Shown: positions 17,486 to 26,286 of the stretch, in pieces
Numbering within the stretch: the stretch's first letter is position 1
Layout of the letters: every line of letters starts with the position of its first letter
Assembly: GCA_035760645.1 (NCBI GenBank)
Contig: DASTSO010000021.1
Span: 1-64,000, forward strand
Direction: 5' to 3'
DNA: 64,000 bases
Source: DASSTY01 sp035760645
Lineage (GTDB): Bacteria; Gemmatimonadota; Gemmatimonadetes; Gemmatimonadales; GWC2-71-9
Program-made: the position numbers and the translations under genes
Notes under the pieces: generated by a model
Seen by the model: the letters and a program-made list of their open reading frames with translations, nothing else
What the model was told of the DNA's origin: nothing
The model's database searches: none

Positions 17486-20017
17486 CTACGTCCCGAAGAC
17501 GGGGGCGCGGGTGTCCGGGCGGCCCGGCGCCGGCGCGCCGTCCGGCGCCTGCATCCGGCGGGCGAGCCGGGTGGCGACCGCCGGGAGCGAGTCGGGATTG
17601 AGCGAGATCGAGTCGATGCCGAGATCCGCCAGGAACTCGGCGAACTCGGGGTAGTCGCTCGGGGCCTGGCCGCAGATCCCGATCGGGATGCCGGCGAAGT
17701 GCGCCGTCTCGACCGCCAGGCTGATCAGGCGCTCGACGCCGGGATCGCGCTCGTCGAACACGTGGGCGAGGAGCTCGGAGTCGCGATCCACGCCGAGCGC
17801 GAGCTGCGTCAGGTCGTTCGACCCGATCGAGTATCCGTCCACCAGCGGCGCGAACTGGTCGGCCAGGACCACGTTGTTCGGGATCTCGCACATGAGGTAC
17901 ACCTCGAGGCCGTCGCGGCCGCGCTCGAGGCCGTGCGCGGCCATCTCGGCGAGCACCTTCCGCGCCTCGGCGACGGTGCGGCAGAAGGGGATCATCACCT
18001 TCACGTTGCCGAGTCCCATCGCGCGGACCCGCGCGATCGCCTCGCACTCGAGGCCGAACGCCTCGCGGTAGCGATCGTCGTAGTAGCGGGAGGCGCCGCG
18101 GAAGCCGATCATCGGGTTCGCCTCGAGCGGCTCGAACGGCTCGCCGCCGAGCAGGCCGGCGTACTCGTTCGTCTTGAAGTCGGAGAACCGTACGATGACG
18201 GGCCGCGGGTGGAACGCCGCGGCCATCAGGGCGATCGCCGTCGCGAGGCGGTCGACGAAGAACGCCGCCGGCGTCGCGAAGCGGCCCGCGCGCTCGTGGA
18301 TGGCCGCCGCGACCGCGGGGTCGTGCAGCCGCTCGGGGTGGAGCGCGGCCATCGGATGGACGCCGATCCAGGTCGAGATCACGAACTCGAGGCGCATGAG
18401 CCCGACCCCGGCGGCCGGGAGCCGGGCGAGCGCGAACGCCACGTCGGGGTTCGCCAGGTTGAGCATCAGGGGCACGCGGGGCAGGGGCAGCGTGGCCGGG
18501 TCGAGCTCGGTGCGCTGGAACGGCACCCGCCCCTCGTAGACGAGGCCGCGCTCGCCTTCGGCGCACGAGACCGTGACGGCCTGGCCGTCGTGCAGCAGCC
18601 GCGTGGCGGCGCCGGTTCCGACGACGCAGGGGATCCCCAGCTCCCGCGACACGATCGCCGCGTGGCAGGTGCGCCCACCCTCGTCGGTGACCACCGCGGC
18701 CGCCCGCTTGAGCACCGGCTCCCAGTCGGGGTCGGTCATCGGCGCCACGAGCACCTCGCCGGGCCGGAACGCGGGCAGCTCGGCCGCCGAGTGGACGACC
18801 CGCACCCCGCCCTGGCCCACGCGGGTGCCGACGCTCTGGCCGGTGACGAGCACCGGGCCCGTGCCCCGGCGATGCCACGTCTCGAAGCGAGGCGCCCGAT
18901 CGGCGTGCACGGTCTCGGGGCGGGCCTGGACGACGAACAGCTCGTCGGTCCGGCCGTCGCGGGCCCACTCGATGTCCATGGGTGTCGGCCGGCCGGCGCG
19001 CGCGGCATAGTGCTGCTCGATCAGCATCGCCCAGCGGGCGAGCGTGAGCACGGCGTCGTCGTCGAGCACGAGCCGGCGGCGGTCGGCGTCGGCCACGCGC
19101 TCCTCGCGCACCGGCCGGCTCCCGCCTTCGGCGTAGACGAGCTTGACGGCCTTCGTGCCGACCTCGCGCCGGAGGATCGGCCGGTAGCCCGCGGCGAGCG
19201 TCGGCTTGTGCACGAGGTACTCGTCGGGCCGGACCCGGCCCTTCACGACCGTCTCGCCCAGGCCCCAGGCGGCCGAGACGACGACGACGTCGCGGAAGCC
19301 GGTCTCGGGGTCCAGCGTGAAGATCACGCCGGCCGAGCCGAGATCGCTGCGCACCATGCGCTGCACACCCACCGAGAGCGCGACGTCGGCGTGCCGGAAG
19401 CCGCGCTCGCGGCGATAGACGATGGCACGGTCGGTGTAGAGCGAGGCGAAGCAGTCGCGCACGGCGCGATCGAGCGCCTCCTCGCCGCGGACGTTGAGAT
19501 AGCTCTCCTGCTGCCCCGCGAACGAGGCGGTCGGCAGGTCCTCCGCCGTGGCGCTCGAGCGCACGGCGACGTCGATCGCCGCCGCGCCCGCGGCGCCCGC
19601 GGCGCCCGAGAGCTCGCGATAGGCAGCGAGGAGGGCGTCGCGGACCGCGGCCGGCAGCGGCGCGGCGGCGATGCGCTCACGGATCGCGCGGGCGGTGGCG
19701 GCGAGGGCCGGGAGGTCGTGCGCGTCGAGGCGCTCGAGCTCCTCGTAGATGCCCGGCGTGAGCCCGGCTTCCTGGAGGTGCAGGCGGAAGGCGTCGGCCG
19801 TGAGCGCGAACCCGTCGGGCACGCGGACGCCGAGCGGCGTGAGGTTGCGGAGCAGCTCGCCGAGCGAGGCGTTCTTGCCGCCGACGAGCGGCAGCGAGGC
19901 GAGGTCGATCGCGTCGAACCGCAGGACGTACGGGAGAGGTGCCGCCGGGGTGGCGGGCGCCGCCGGTGCGGTCGCGTCGTCGGTCGGCCGCCGGGTGGAA
20001 GTCAGCGTGGGGGGCAT
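17486..20017 (-). CDS. ppsA: Phosphoenolpyruvate synthase (pyruvate, water dikinase)
   Basis: The 843-residue enzyme makes PEP from pyruvate and ATP. The N-terminal ATP-binding domain has LVGGKNASLGELLRNL, VAVRSSATAEDLPTASFAGQ and VGVQRMVRSDLGSAGVIFT. The swivelling domain has the phospho-histidine motif GGRTCHAAIVSRELG, and the C-terminal barrel has GLMRLEF, NPMIGFRGASRYY and GSNDLTQLALGVDRD with CGQ near the end. All landmarks of PpsA are present and the length is about normal. AGGAGG precedes the ATG. It has its own repeat promoter (20069-20112). In this stress setting it may supply PEP from fermentation pyruvate. Confidence 0.93.
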   Translation of the reverse strand: MPPTLTSTRRPTDDATAPAAPATPAAPLPYVLRFDAIDLASLPLVGGKNASLGELLRNLTPLGVRVPDGFALTADAFRLHLQEAGLTPGIYEELERLDAHDLPALAATARAIRERIAAAPLPAAVRDALLAAYRELSGAAGAAGAAAIDVAVRSSATAEDLPTASFAGQQESYLNVRGEEALDRAVRDCFASLYTDRAIVYRRERGFRHADVALSVGVQRMVRSDLGSAGVIFTLDPETGFRDVVVVSAAWGLGETVVKGRVRPDEYLVHKPTLAAGYRPILRREVGTKAVKLVYAEGGSRPVREERVADADRRRLVLDDDAVLTLARWAMLIEQHYAARAGRPTPMDIEWARDGRTDELFVVQARPETVHADRAPRFETWHRRGTGPVLVTGQSVGTRVGQGGVRVVHSAAELPAFRPGEVLVAPMTDPDWEPVLKRAAAVVTDEGGRTCHAAIVSRELGIPCVVGTGAATRLLHDGQAVTVSCAEGERGLVYEGRVPFQRTELDPATLPLPRVPLMLNLANPDVAFALARLPAAGVGLMRLEFVISTWIGVHPMAALHPERLHDPAVAAAIHERAGRFATPAAFFVDRLATAIALMAAAFHPRPVIVRFSDFKTNEYAGLLGGEPFEPLEANPMIGFRGASRYYDDRYREAFGLECEAIARVRAMGLGNVKVMIPFCRTVAEARKVLAEMAAHGLERGRDGLEVYLMCEIPNNVVLADQFAPLVDGYSIGSNDLTQLALGVDRDSELLAHVFDERDPGVERLISLAVETAHFAGIPIGICGQAPSDYPEFAEFLADLGIDSISLNPDSLPAVATRLARRMQAPDGAPAPGRPDTRAPVFGT

Positions 20018-20068
20018 CGGTCCTCCTTGGTGGGGCCGCGGCGCGCGAGGCGAGCGGCGTCCACGCCA

Positions 20069-20112
20069 TCCATAGCAGACCGGGCCCGAAGCCCGCGTGA
20101 TGGAGGCGTGAA
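20069..20112 (-). promoter_or_regulatory. 11-bp direct-repeat promoter box (site F)
   Basis: On the minus strand, TTCAC at 20112, ATCAC at 20101 and TTCGG at 20090 are spaced by 11 bp. TATGGA follows at 20074-20069, 16 nt after the last one. It precedes ppsA and overlaps the 3' side of the upstream operon's end. Confidence 0.65.
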
Positions 20113-20133
20113 TCTTCCTTCAGACCGTCGGCC

Positions 20134-21876
20134 CTACGGCAGTCGCTCCTGGATGGCGCTCGCCAGCGCCTCCCGCGCGGCGGCGAGCGAGTCCGACGAT
20201 TCCCGCGCGACGCGCTCGATCGCGGAGAGCTCGGCCGCCAGCGCGGCGTCGTCGAGCACCTCGCCCACCCAGCGCGAGAAGTCGCCGCGCTCGACGTAGC
20301 CGCGCAACTGGTCCTCGTCGACCCCGGACAGCGCCCGTTGGAACTCGGCCAGGTTCCCGGCGCTCACCGAGGCCGGACCACCGTTCCGGAAGAAGAAGCG
20401 CTCGGGCCAGGGCACCTGGCCCTCGAGGTACTTGCGTCGGTGGCGTGCGTGGGGCGTCGCGCGCAGGTCCATCGTGAAGGGGCGCGCGAAATCGTGGTCG
20501 ATGAGGAGCGCCGAGCGCGGCGGACTCGTGGCCGGGTCGGGGGCCTGTCGCACCGCGGAGATCGCTGCGTCGCCCCGCGGCGGGGCCGAGGGCCCGCGGC
20601 CGAGGGCCTGGAGCACCAGCGGCACGAGGTCGGGCGTGCCCGCGAGCGCGATGATGCGGTCCATCGCGCCCAGGACGGCGGCGGGGAGCTCGGCCGGGTG
20701 ATAGGTGACGAGGCAGAGCCCCCGCAGCGCGGCCGCGGTCGCGGCGAGATCCGCCGTCGCATGCTGGAGGAGCTGGTGCGCCTCATCCACCAGGAGCCAG
20801 TGCGGCAGACCGCGCTGCGCGCGCATCGCCTCGAGCGCGCCGACGAGATACGCTCCGTAGACGCCGCGTTCCTCGATGGGGCGTTGCGACAGGTCCACCA
20901 CGACGCTGCCGAACTTGTGCGCGAGCACCGCCGAGAGCTCGTCGGCCGTCGGCGGCGCGCGCGAGCCGCCGAGGCGCAGGAACCCATGCCGCTCGGCGAG
21001 CCCGGCGTGGTCGCCCTCGGGATCGAGGATGAGCAGGCTGTACCCGAGGTCGCTCAGCCGCTCGGCGAGGAGTCCCATCAGGCAGGACTTTCCCGAGCCC
21101 GAGCCGCCGGCGACGAGGAGGTTGATGCGCGAGGCCGGCACCGTCGCCGGTGCACCGTCGGCGTAGGCCCCGAGGCGGACGCGCCAGTGATGCGGCGGCG
21201 GGCGCATGGCTCCGGAGAGGACGGGGCCGCGCAGGAAGCCGGTCACACCGGCCCCGTCGGGCTCCGGCAGCACGAGGTCGGCATGCGCCCGGAGCGAGGG
21301 CACCGCGTCGGCGACCGCGACACCCAGCTCGCAGGCCTCGAGCAGCGAGTGGTCGTTCTCGGCGTCGCCGATCCCGATCGCGTCGTGCACGGAGCGGCCG
21401 AGCTCGGCGAGGGCGTGCCGCAGGCCGCTCCCCTTCGTGACGCCCGGCGGCAGGATCATCAGCTCGCCGCGATTGCGGACGACCTGCTCCTCGAGCCCGA
21501 GCCGGCCGATGTGGCGCTCGACCACGAGGTCGTACTCGGCCGAGGTGGCCAGGAGCGCGAGGCCGCGCCGCAGGGGCACGCCGTCCCGGCGGAGCACCGT
21601 CTCCAGCGCGGCGCTCACCGGCGCCGCGAGTGGCCGCGCCCCGGTCGGCGGCGTCCAGAGCACCGCCCCGTTCTCCGCCACGATCGCGTCGACGTACTGC
21701 GTGACCGCCGGGAACACCGCCGTGAGCTCGGACAGGATCCGTCCGGTGACGAGCACGACGCAGCGCCCGGCGGCCCGCGTCTCGACGAGTGCCGCGATCG
21801 TGTCCTCGGCGGGCACGCCCGTCGAGGTCAGCGTGCCGTCGTAGTCGAGAGCGACCGCGCCGAAGGGGTAGGGCAT
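20134..21876 (-). CDS. HAD phosphatase / HerA-like ATPase fusion
   Basis: The 580-residue protein joins three parts. Residues 1-215 are a Cof-type HAD-IIB phosphatase (LDYDGTLTSTG, VTGRILSEL, KGSGL, GIGDAENDHSLL). Residues 228-450 are a P-loop ATPase of the HerA/VirB4 kind, with Walker A AGGSGSGKSCLM, DPEGDH and Walker B LLVDEAHQLL. Residues 468-560 carry KYLEGQVPWPERFFFRNG and AGNLAEFQRALSGVD...RGDFSRWVGEVL, resembling DUF5752. A sugar-phosphate phosphatase fused to a membrane-translocase-like ATPase is unusual and its role is unknown. It lies 34 nt behind the UspA gene, in one operon. Confidence 0.8.
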   Translation of the reverse strand: MPYPFGAVALDYDGTLTSTGVPAEDTIAALVETRAAGRCVVLVTGRILSELTAVFPAVTQYVDAIVAENGAVLWTPPTGARPLAAPVSAALETVLRRDGVPLRRGLALLATSAEYDLVVERHIGRLGLEEQVVRNRGELMILPPGVTKGSGLRHALAELGRSVHDAIGIGDAENDHSLLEACELGVAVADAVPSLRAHADLVLPEPDGAGVTGFLRGPVLSGAMRPPPHHWRVRLGAYADGAPATVPASRINLLVAGGSGSGKSCLMGLLAERLSDLGYSLLILDPEGDHAGLAERHGFLRLGGSRAPPTADELSAVLAHKFGSVVVDLSQRPIEERGVYGAYLVGALEAMRAQRGLPHWLLVDEAHQLLQHATADLAATAAALRGLCLVTYHPAELPAAVLGAMDRIIALAGTPDLVPLVLQALGRGPSAPPRGDAAISAVRQAPDPATSPPRSALLIDHDFARPFTMDLRATPHARHRRKYLEGQVPWPERFFFRNGGPASVSAGNLAEFQRALSGVDEDQLRGYVERGDFSRWVGEVLDDAALAAELSAIERVARESSDSLAAAREALASAIQERLP

Positions 21877-21910
21877 CGGCAGGCTCCCGTCGCGGCGCCG
21901 GCGCCCGACG

Positions 21911-22924
21911 TCACCGCGCGCCGGCGGCCGAGGCCGTCGCGTCGGCCGCCGTGTCGCGCCGGCGTTGCTCGATCGCCCGCGAGTAGGCCGGGGCGAGCCG
22001 CGCGGCGCGCGGCGACGGATGGGTGACGAGCACCGGGACCTGGGCCGTGCGCATCACCTTGTCGGCGACGCTGCCGAAGACCGCCCGCGCCGCGCCCCCG
22101 CGTCCGCGGGTGGCGAGGGCGATCAGGTCGGCCCCGACCCGCTCCGCCATCTCCAGGATGGCGGCCGCCGGATCATCGCCCGCCACGACGGACGTTTCGG
22201 CCGTCACGCTGCGGCGCGCCAGGCGCAGGGCCAAGAGCTGCAGGTACGCCGCCGCGTACTCGCGCCGCTCGGCCTCGCCGAGCTCCTCCAGGAGCCCGCC
22301 CGACACCGCGACGGCGGGAAGGAAGAGGTGCGCCGGCTCCACGACCATGCACAGGTGCAGCCGTCCGTCGCCCGCCATCCGGGCGAGTGGCTCCGCCGCG
22401 GCGAGCGCCGTTTCGGCGAGGGTCGAGCCGTCGAGCGAGACGAGGATGCGGCGGAACGGCACCGCCGGCTCCGGTGCACCAGCGGGGCCCGCGCGGCAGA
22501 GGAGCACCGGCACGGTGAGGGTGCGCAGGAGCCGGTCGGCGACGCTGCCGAACCAGTGGCGGCTGAACCCGCCGCGCCCGTGCGTCGTCATCACGACCAG
22601 GTCGACCCCGTTCGCCCTGACGTACTGCGCGAGCTGCTCGACGGTGAACCCTTCGGGCATGGCCGGCCGGACGGTCAGATCGTAGTGCTGCGCGATGTCG
22701 TCGGCCACCCGCTGCAGATACGCCTCCTTCTCGCGCCGGGCCTGCGCGTCGATCTCGTCGAGCGTCAGTGCGAACGGGTTCACCGGCGACCAGGACGCCA
22801 GCCACTTGTGGACGACGACGACGTGCAGCAGGGCGCCGCTCGCGGCGGCCAGCCCGGCGGCGAGCGGGATGGCACGCTCGGCGAGCGCCGAACCGTCGAG
22901 GGGCAGCAGAATCGAGCGATACAT
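21911..22924 (-). CDS. Tandem universal stress protein (two UspA domains)
   Basis: The 337-residue protein has two Usp domains. Domain 1 starts MYRSILLPLDGSALAERAIP and ends TTHGRGGFSRHWFGSVADRLLR. Domain 2 starts FRRILVSLDGSTLAETALAA and ends ATRGRGGAARAVFGSVADKVMR. Both keep the G-2x-G-9x-G(S/T) ATP loop. It is a clear paralogue of the protein at 11667, with a short basic tail. GGGAGA precedes the ATG. It is the first gene of the operon with the HAD/ATPase fusion and has the repeat promoter 22953-22985 upstream. Confidence 0.9.
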   Translation of the reverse strand: MYRSILLPLDGSALAERAIPLAAGLAAASGALLHVVVVHKWLASWSPVNPFALTLDEIDAQARREKEAYLQRVADDIAQHYDLTVRPAMPEGFTVEQLAQYVRANGVDLVVMTTHGRGGFSRHWFGSVADRLLRTLTVPVLLCRAGPAGAPEPAVPFRRILVSLDGSTLAETALAAAEPLARMAGDGRLHLCMVVEPAHLFLPAVAVSGGLLEELGEAERREYAAAYLQLLALRLARRSVTAETSVVAGDDPAAAILEMAERVGADLIALATRGRGGAARAVFGSVADKVMRTAQVPVLVTHPSPRAARLAPAYSRAIEQRRRDTAADATASAAGAR

Positions 22925-22952
22925 GAAGGTCTCCCGCGAGTGGGTCGCATCC

Positions 22953-22985
22953 ACGCTGCAACGACGGGCGTGAAGAGAGGCTGAA
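22953..22985 (-). promoter_or_regulatory. 11-bp direct-repeat promoter box (site G)
   Basis: On the minus strand, TTCAG at 22985 and TTCAC at 22974 are 11 bp apart, with a weak third half-site at 22996. CAGCGT at 22958-22953 begins 16 nt after the last half-site. It drives the UspA-HAD/ATPase operon. Confidence 0.65.
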
Positions 22986-23040
22986 GAAGGCGTGTCGATC
23001 GGTTCCCGCGGCCGGTTCCCACGAGCGCGCCCCCCGCTGA

Positions 23041-23058
23041 ATGGGCGGATCCGCCCAT
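23041..23058. promoter_or_regulatory. 18-bp perfect palindrome, possible operator
   Basis: ATGGGCGGATCCGCCCAT is a perfect 18-bp palindrome in the divergent gap between the UspA operon and the receiver gene. It is symmetrical enough to be a dimer-binding operator, but no matching second copy was found. Confidence 0.35.
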
Positions 23059-23213
23059 ACGCGACGATGCGCCAGGGCCCAGATTGGCTCCTCGCCCCCG
23101 CACACCGATGCACCCTCGATCGCTGCGTCCCTGGCCGGGAGGTTCGGCCCACCGCCGCGCGCGGCCCGGGCCGGTTGGCGGGTCGTGGGACGCTCGCGAA
23201 GGAAGGTGCAAGC

Positions 23214-23576
23214 GTGCCCGTCGTGCTCCTCGTCGACGATGACGACCACCTGCGGCACCTGGTGACGACCCTCCTGGAGTCGGAGGGCTACGAGGTGATC
23301 GCCGCAGCGGACGGGGCCGAAGGCCTGACTCGCTTCCGGGATCTCGTCGAGCGGGCGGGCATCGTCGTCACCGACCTCTCGATGCCCGGCATGAACGGCC
23401 GCGAGATGGCGACGGCGATGCGGCGCGTGCGGCCCGATCTGCCGATGCTCTTCTTCGCCGGCTACACCCTGGAGGAGGCGCGGGCCACGGGCCTGCTCCC
23501 CGACGGCGAGCCCTATCTCGCCAAGCCGTTCCACCTCGACGAGTTGGTCGAGCGCGTGACGGCGCTGTGTCGTTGA
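23214..23576 (+). CDS. Single-domain response regulator receiver
   Basis: The 120-residue protein is a lone CheY-like receiver: VVLLVDDDDHLRHLV at the start, phospho-acceptor in VVTDLSMPGMNG, and the Lys in YLAKPFHLDEL. The usual Thr/Ser after beta-4 is replaced, as the sequence reads LFFAGY. It therefore lacks the hydroxyl that normally senses phosphorylation. No output domain is present. I chose the GTG at 23214 behind GGAAGG; upstream codons in frame look non-coding. No kinase lies nearby, so it probably works in a phosphorelay or by protein contact. Confidence 0.82.
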   Translation: MPVVLLVDDDDHLRHLVTTLLESEGYEVIAAADGAEGLTRFRDLVERAGIVVTDLSMPGMNGREMATAMRRVRPDLPMLFFAGYTLEEARATGLLPDGEPYLAKPFHLDELVERVTALCR

Positions 23577-23582
23577 TGCGCA

Positions 23583-23622
23583 GCAGCGAGCCCGCGGCCT
23601 CCGGAGGCCGCGGGCTCGCTGC
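23583..23622. terminator. Bidirectional terminator, 40-bp palindrome
   Basis: A perfect palindrome with 20-nt arms (GCAGCGAGCCCGCGGCCTCC and its complement) starts 6 nt after the receiver stop and ends 24 nt before the convergent DsbA-like stop. It serves both genes. Confidence 0.8.
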
Positions 23623-23646
23623 ATGGGGTGGTGGCCGGTCGTCGCG

Positions 23647-24354
23647 CTAGATCGCGCAGTACCCGTCGGCGCAGGCGTCGGCCTCGCCGGCGGGTGGTGC
23701 GGGCGCCGCCGGCGTCGCAGCCGACTCGCGCCACGCCTCGCGCAGCACCTCGAGCAGGACCTCCGGCGGCTGCGCGCCCGAGACACCCACCCGCTCGTCG
23801 ATCGCGAAGAACGGCACCCCGGTGATGCCGAACATGCGCGCCCGCGCCTCGTCGGCGCGCACCGCGGCCGCGTAGGCGTCGCTCGCGAGCATCGCGCGGA
23901 CCGCCGCCGCGTCGAGGCCCGCCTCCGCCGCGATCTCGACCAGCACGTCCGACTCGCCGATCGCGCGGCCCTCGGCGAGGTAGGCGCGGAAGAGCCGGTC
24001 CACAACCGCGTCACGCCGCCCCTCTGCCGCGGCGAAATGGATCAGCCGGTGGGCGTCGAAGGTGTTCCCGACCTGCGCGCCGTCGAGATCGAACCGGAGT
24101 CCCTCCTTCGCCGCCTCGCCGGCCATGCGCGCGTTCATGGCCTGGGCCTGCGCGAGCGGGACGCCGTACTTCGCGGCGAGGAGCTCGGCCTGGGGCTGGC
24201 CGTGCCGCCGCGGGGCGGTCGGGTCGAGCTCGAAGCTGCGCCAGATCACCTCGACCGCGTCGCGCGGCTCGAACTGCTCGAGTGCCCGCTCGAAGCGCCG
24301 CTTGCCGATCGCGCACCAGGGGCAGGCGATGTCGGACCAGATCTCGATCTTCAT
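23647..24354 (-). CDS. DsbA-family oxidoreductase, FrnE-like
   Basis: The 235-residue protein starts MKIEIWSDIACPWCAIGKRR, the FrnE/2-hydroxychromene isomerase-like thioredoxin start with CPWC (Cys11, Cys14). GITGVPFFAID near residue 170 carries the cis-Pro loop. The C-terminus ends in DACADGYCAI, the cysteine tail common to FrnE. There is no signal peptide, so it is cytoplasmic. GGAG lies 7 nt before the chosen ATG. FrnE proteins act as disulfide isomerases in oxidative stress. Confidence 0.88.
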   Translation of the reverse strand: MKIEIWSDIACPWCAIGKRRFERALEQFEPRDAVEVIWRSFELDPTAPRRHGQPQAELLAAKYGVPLAQAQAMNARMAGEAAKEGLRFDLDGAQVGNTFDAHRLIHFAAAEGRRDAVVDRLFRAYLAEGRAIGESDVLVEIAAEAGLDAAAVRAMLASDAYAAAVRADEARARMFGITGVPFFAIDERVGVSGAQPPEVLLEVLREAWRESAATPAAPAPPAGEADACADGYCAI

Positions 24355-24435
24355 CCATTCACTCCGTCGTCGGGTTGAGCCACCATCCACTCGAATCCTA
24401 ACGACGGAGCCCGCAGTGGCGGTTCCTGACGCCTG

Positions 24436-25878
24436 CTAGAAGGCGACCCAGGCCAGCAGGTAGAGGGTGTTGTTGCCCGTCGCGCGGCGGCCGAAGCCGT
24501 CGTAGCCGTCCTTTCCGCCGTTGAACCGATCGTAGAGTGTGTACTGGGCGGCGAGCCGGGCGTTCTGCCACGGGTTGAAATCGAGCTCGCCGATGAAGCC
24601 GTTGGTCTTCGGGTCCCCCGACGCGCTGCCGGTCACCGGGGCCGGCGCGTAGCGGAGCGTGTCGGTCGTGCCGGTCGTCTGGAAATAGCCGAGCGTGACG
24701 CCGAGTCGCTGGAACGGATAGTACGACGTGTTCACGCGCAGCGTCCGGAGCACGTTGTCCGGATTGGCCGAGCCGCCGTCGGCGAAGGTGGCGTCGAGCG
24801 TCTGCTTCTCGTGGATCCAGGTACCCCGGAGGACCAGGCTGCCGCTCCCGACGCCGGTTTCCGCCTGGGCGTCCAGGCCGATGTCGGTGAAGTGATCCGT
24901 GGGAATCCCGGCGCCGACCGCACCGGGGAACAGGTTGGCGCGCAGGCCGTAGGTGCCCACCATGAGCGACTGGCGCTCCCAGTCGTGCTGCAGGGCGAAC
25001 CGCCAGTAGGGCGCGACCCCGTGGAGCGCGAACGAGTCGGCGGCGGCCCGCCCCTGCTGCGCCGACCGATAGACGCTGAACTCGGCGTACACCGTCCCGG
25101 CGACGAACGTGTAGGCGCCGAGCCCGAGCACCTGCTGGGCCAGGGCGCCGTCGACGACGGTGCCGGCCGCCCCGCTGGGGGCGACGTCCGAGGCGGCGAA
25201 CGGGAAGCCCCAGGCCGGCACCGTGTTCCACGGGTCCTGGACGGTCGGGTTGTTGTTGAGGTCGAACCCGTAGACCAGGTCGGTCGAGTGCCCGAGCGTC
25301 GTCGGCGACGCGTACCGCAGGTCGATGTTGTCGATTCCGATGCCGCCGTCCGCCCCGCTGTAGGTGAGCTGCGAAAAGAGCCCGAGGCGGGAGGAGAGCG
25401 CGCCGGCGAGGAAGACGCTGAGCTGCTGCGGGAGCTCGGCGTTGTCGTTCTGGACGCCGGGGCGGGCATCGGTCGTGTGGCTCAGCGACGCCTGGAGCAT
25501 CGCCGCCAGCGGGATCGCGGGGAGGAGCTCGAGCGTCTTGCCCTTGCTCCGGTCCTTCTCGGTGATGAACTGCTGCCGGGTGAGGGTGTAGCCGTTGAGC
25601 TTGAACTGGCGGCCGAGCGGGGTGAGCGTCAGGAACTGGTAGTGACACGCGCTGCAGGCGAGACCGGTCTGGCGGGCGAAGCTCGGGAGGTGGGCGGCGA
25701 GCGCGCGGGTCGTGCGGTCGCGAACGTAGGCGCGGACGGCCGCGTCGCGCCAATCGGCCGTCGGTGGCTCGCGCGAGGCGCCCGGCAGGCTCCGCGCGGA
25801 TGGGAGGGCGGCCCGCAGCGGCACGGGCGGAACGAGGAGCGTCACCGCGAACAGACACATCCAGCGAAGCGGGCGCAT
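24436..25878 (-). CDS. Cyc2-like outer-membrane porin with N-terminal haem c site
   Basis: The 480-residue protein has a signal peptide (about 1-24), then LPSFARQTGLACSACHYQF with a haem-attachment site CSACH (75-79). Next come TPLGRQFKLNGYTLT and a long region of alternating strands ending in the aromatic LLAWVAF, a beta-barrel C-terminus. This order (one haem plug, then a barrel) is that of the cytochrome-porin fusions of the Cyc2 type and their uncharacterised relatives. Electron transfer across the outer membrane is inferred; iron oxidation would need proof. The cytochrome c gene ends 9 nt upstream, so they are one operon. Confidence 0.78.
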   Translation of the reverse strand: MRPLRWMCLFAVTLLVPPVPLRAALPSARSLPGASREPPTADWRDAAVRAYVRDRTTRALAAHLPSFARQTGLACSACHYQFLTLTPLGRQFKLNGYTLTRQQFITEKDRSKGKTLELLPAIPLAAMLQASLSHTTDARPGVQNDNAELPQQLSVFLAGALSSRLGLFSQLTYSGADGGIGIDNIDLRYASPTTLGHSTDLVYGFDLNNNPTVQDPWNTVPAWGFPFAASDVAPSGAAGTVVDGALAQQVLGLGAYTFVAGTVYAEFSVYRSAQQGRAAADSFALHGVAPYWRFALQHDWERQSLMVGTYGLRANLFPGAVGAGIPTDHFTDIGLDAQAETGVGSGSLVLRGTWIHEKQTLDATFADGGSANPDNVLRTLRVNTSYYPFQRLGVTLGYFQTTGTTDTLRYAPAPVTGSASGDPKTNGFIGELDFNPWQNARLAAQYTLYDRFNGGKDGYDGFGRRATGNNTLYLLAWVAF

Positions 25879-25887
25879 GGGTCCCTC

Positions 25888-26286
25888 CTATGGCACGGCC
25901 TTGCCCTGGCTCACCGCCCAGACATAGGTGGCGACCTGCACGGCCTGGGTGTCGTTGATGTCGCCGGGATACGCGATCATGAGCGTGCCGCTCCGGCCGT
26001 GCTGGACACGATCGAGGATCGCCGGATAGGTGCCGTCGATGTGACGCCACTGGGGCCCCCGGAGCGACGGCGCGACGGGGCCGCCCTGCAGCGCGTCGCC
26101 GTGGCACGCGTGGCAGGTGCCGACCCCGTGGAAGATCGCGCGGCCCGAGTCCACGACCGCCGGGTCGAGCGCCGGCGGGGCGCCGGCCGGCGCCTGCGCC
26201 GCGGCGTGGGGCGGGGCGCTCGCCGCCGCGGCGAGGAGCAGGGCCAGTCCCCCTGCCGCTCTCCGGAGCCACCGGGGCAGCGTCAT
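25888..26286 (-). CDS. Exported monohaem cytochrome c
   Basis: The 132-residue protein has a signal peptide (cleavage near residue 30 after AAAQA), then ALDPAVVDSGRAIFHGVGTCHACHGDALQG with the haem c motif CHACH, and a distal Met in SGTLMIAYPGDIND. It fits small class I cytochromes c of the periplasm. It sits between the membrane protein (overlap ATGA) and the Cyc2-like gene and could pass electrons from the outer-membrane protein to the respiratory chain. Confidence 0.87.
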   Translation of the reverse strand: MTLPRWLRRAAGGLALLLAAAASAPPHAAAQAPAGAPPALDPAVVDSGRAIFHGVGTCHACHGDALQGGPVAPSLRGPQWRHIDGTYPAILDRVQHGRSGTLMIAYPGDINDTQAVQVATYVWAVSQGKAVP

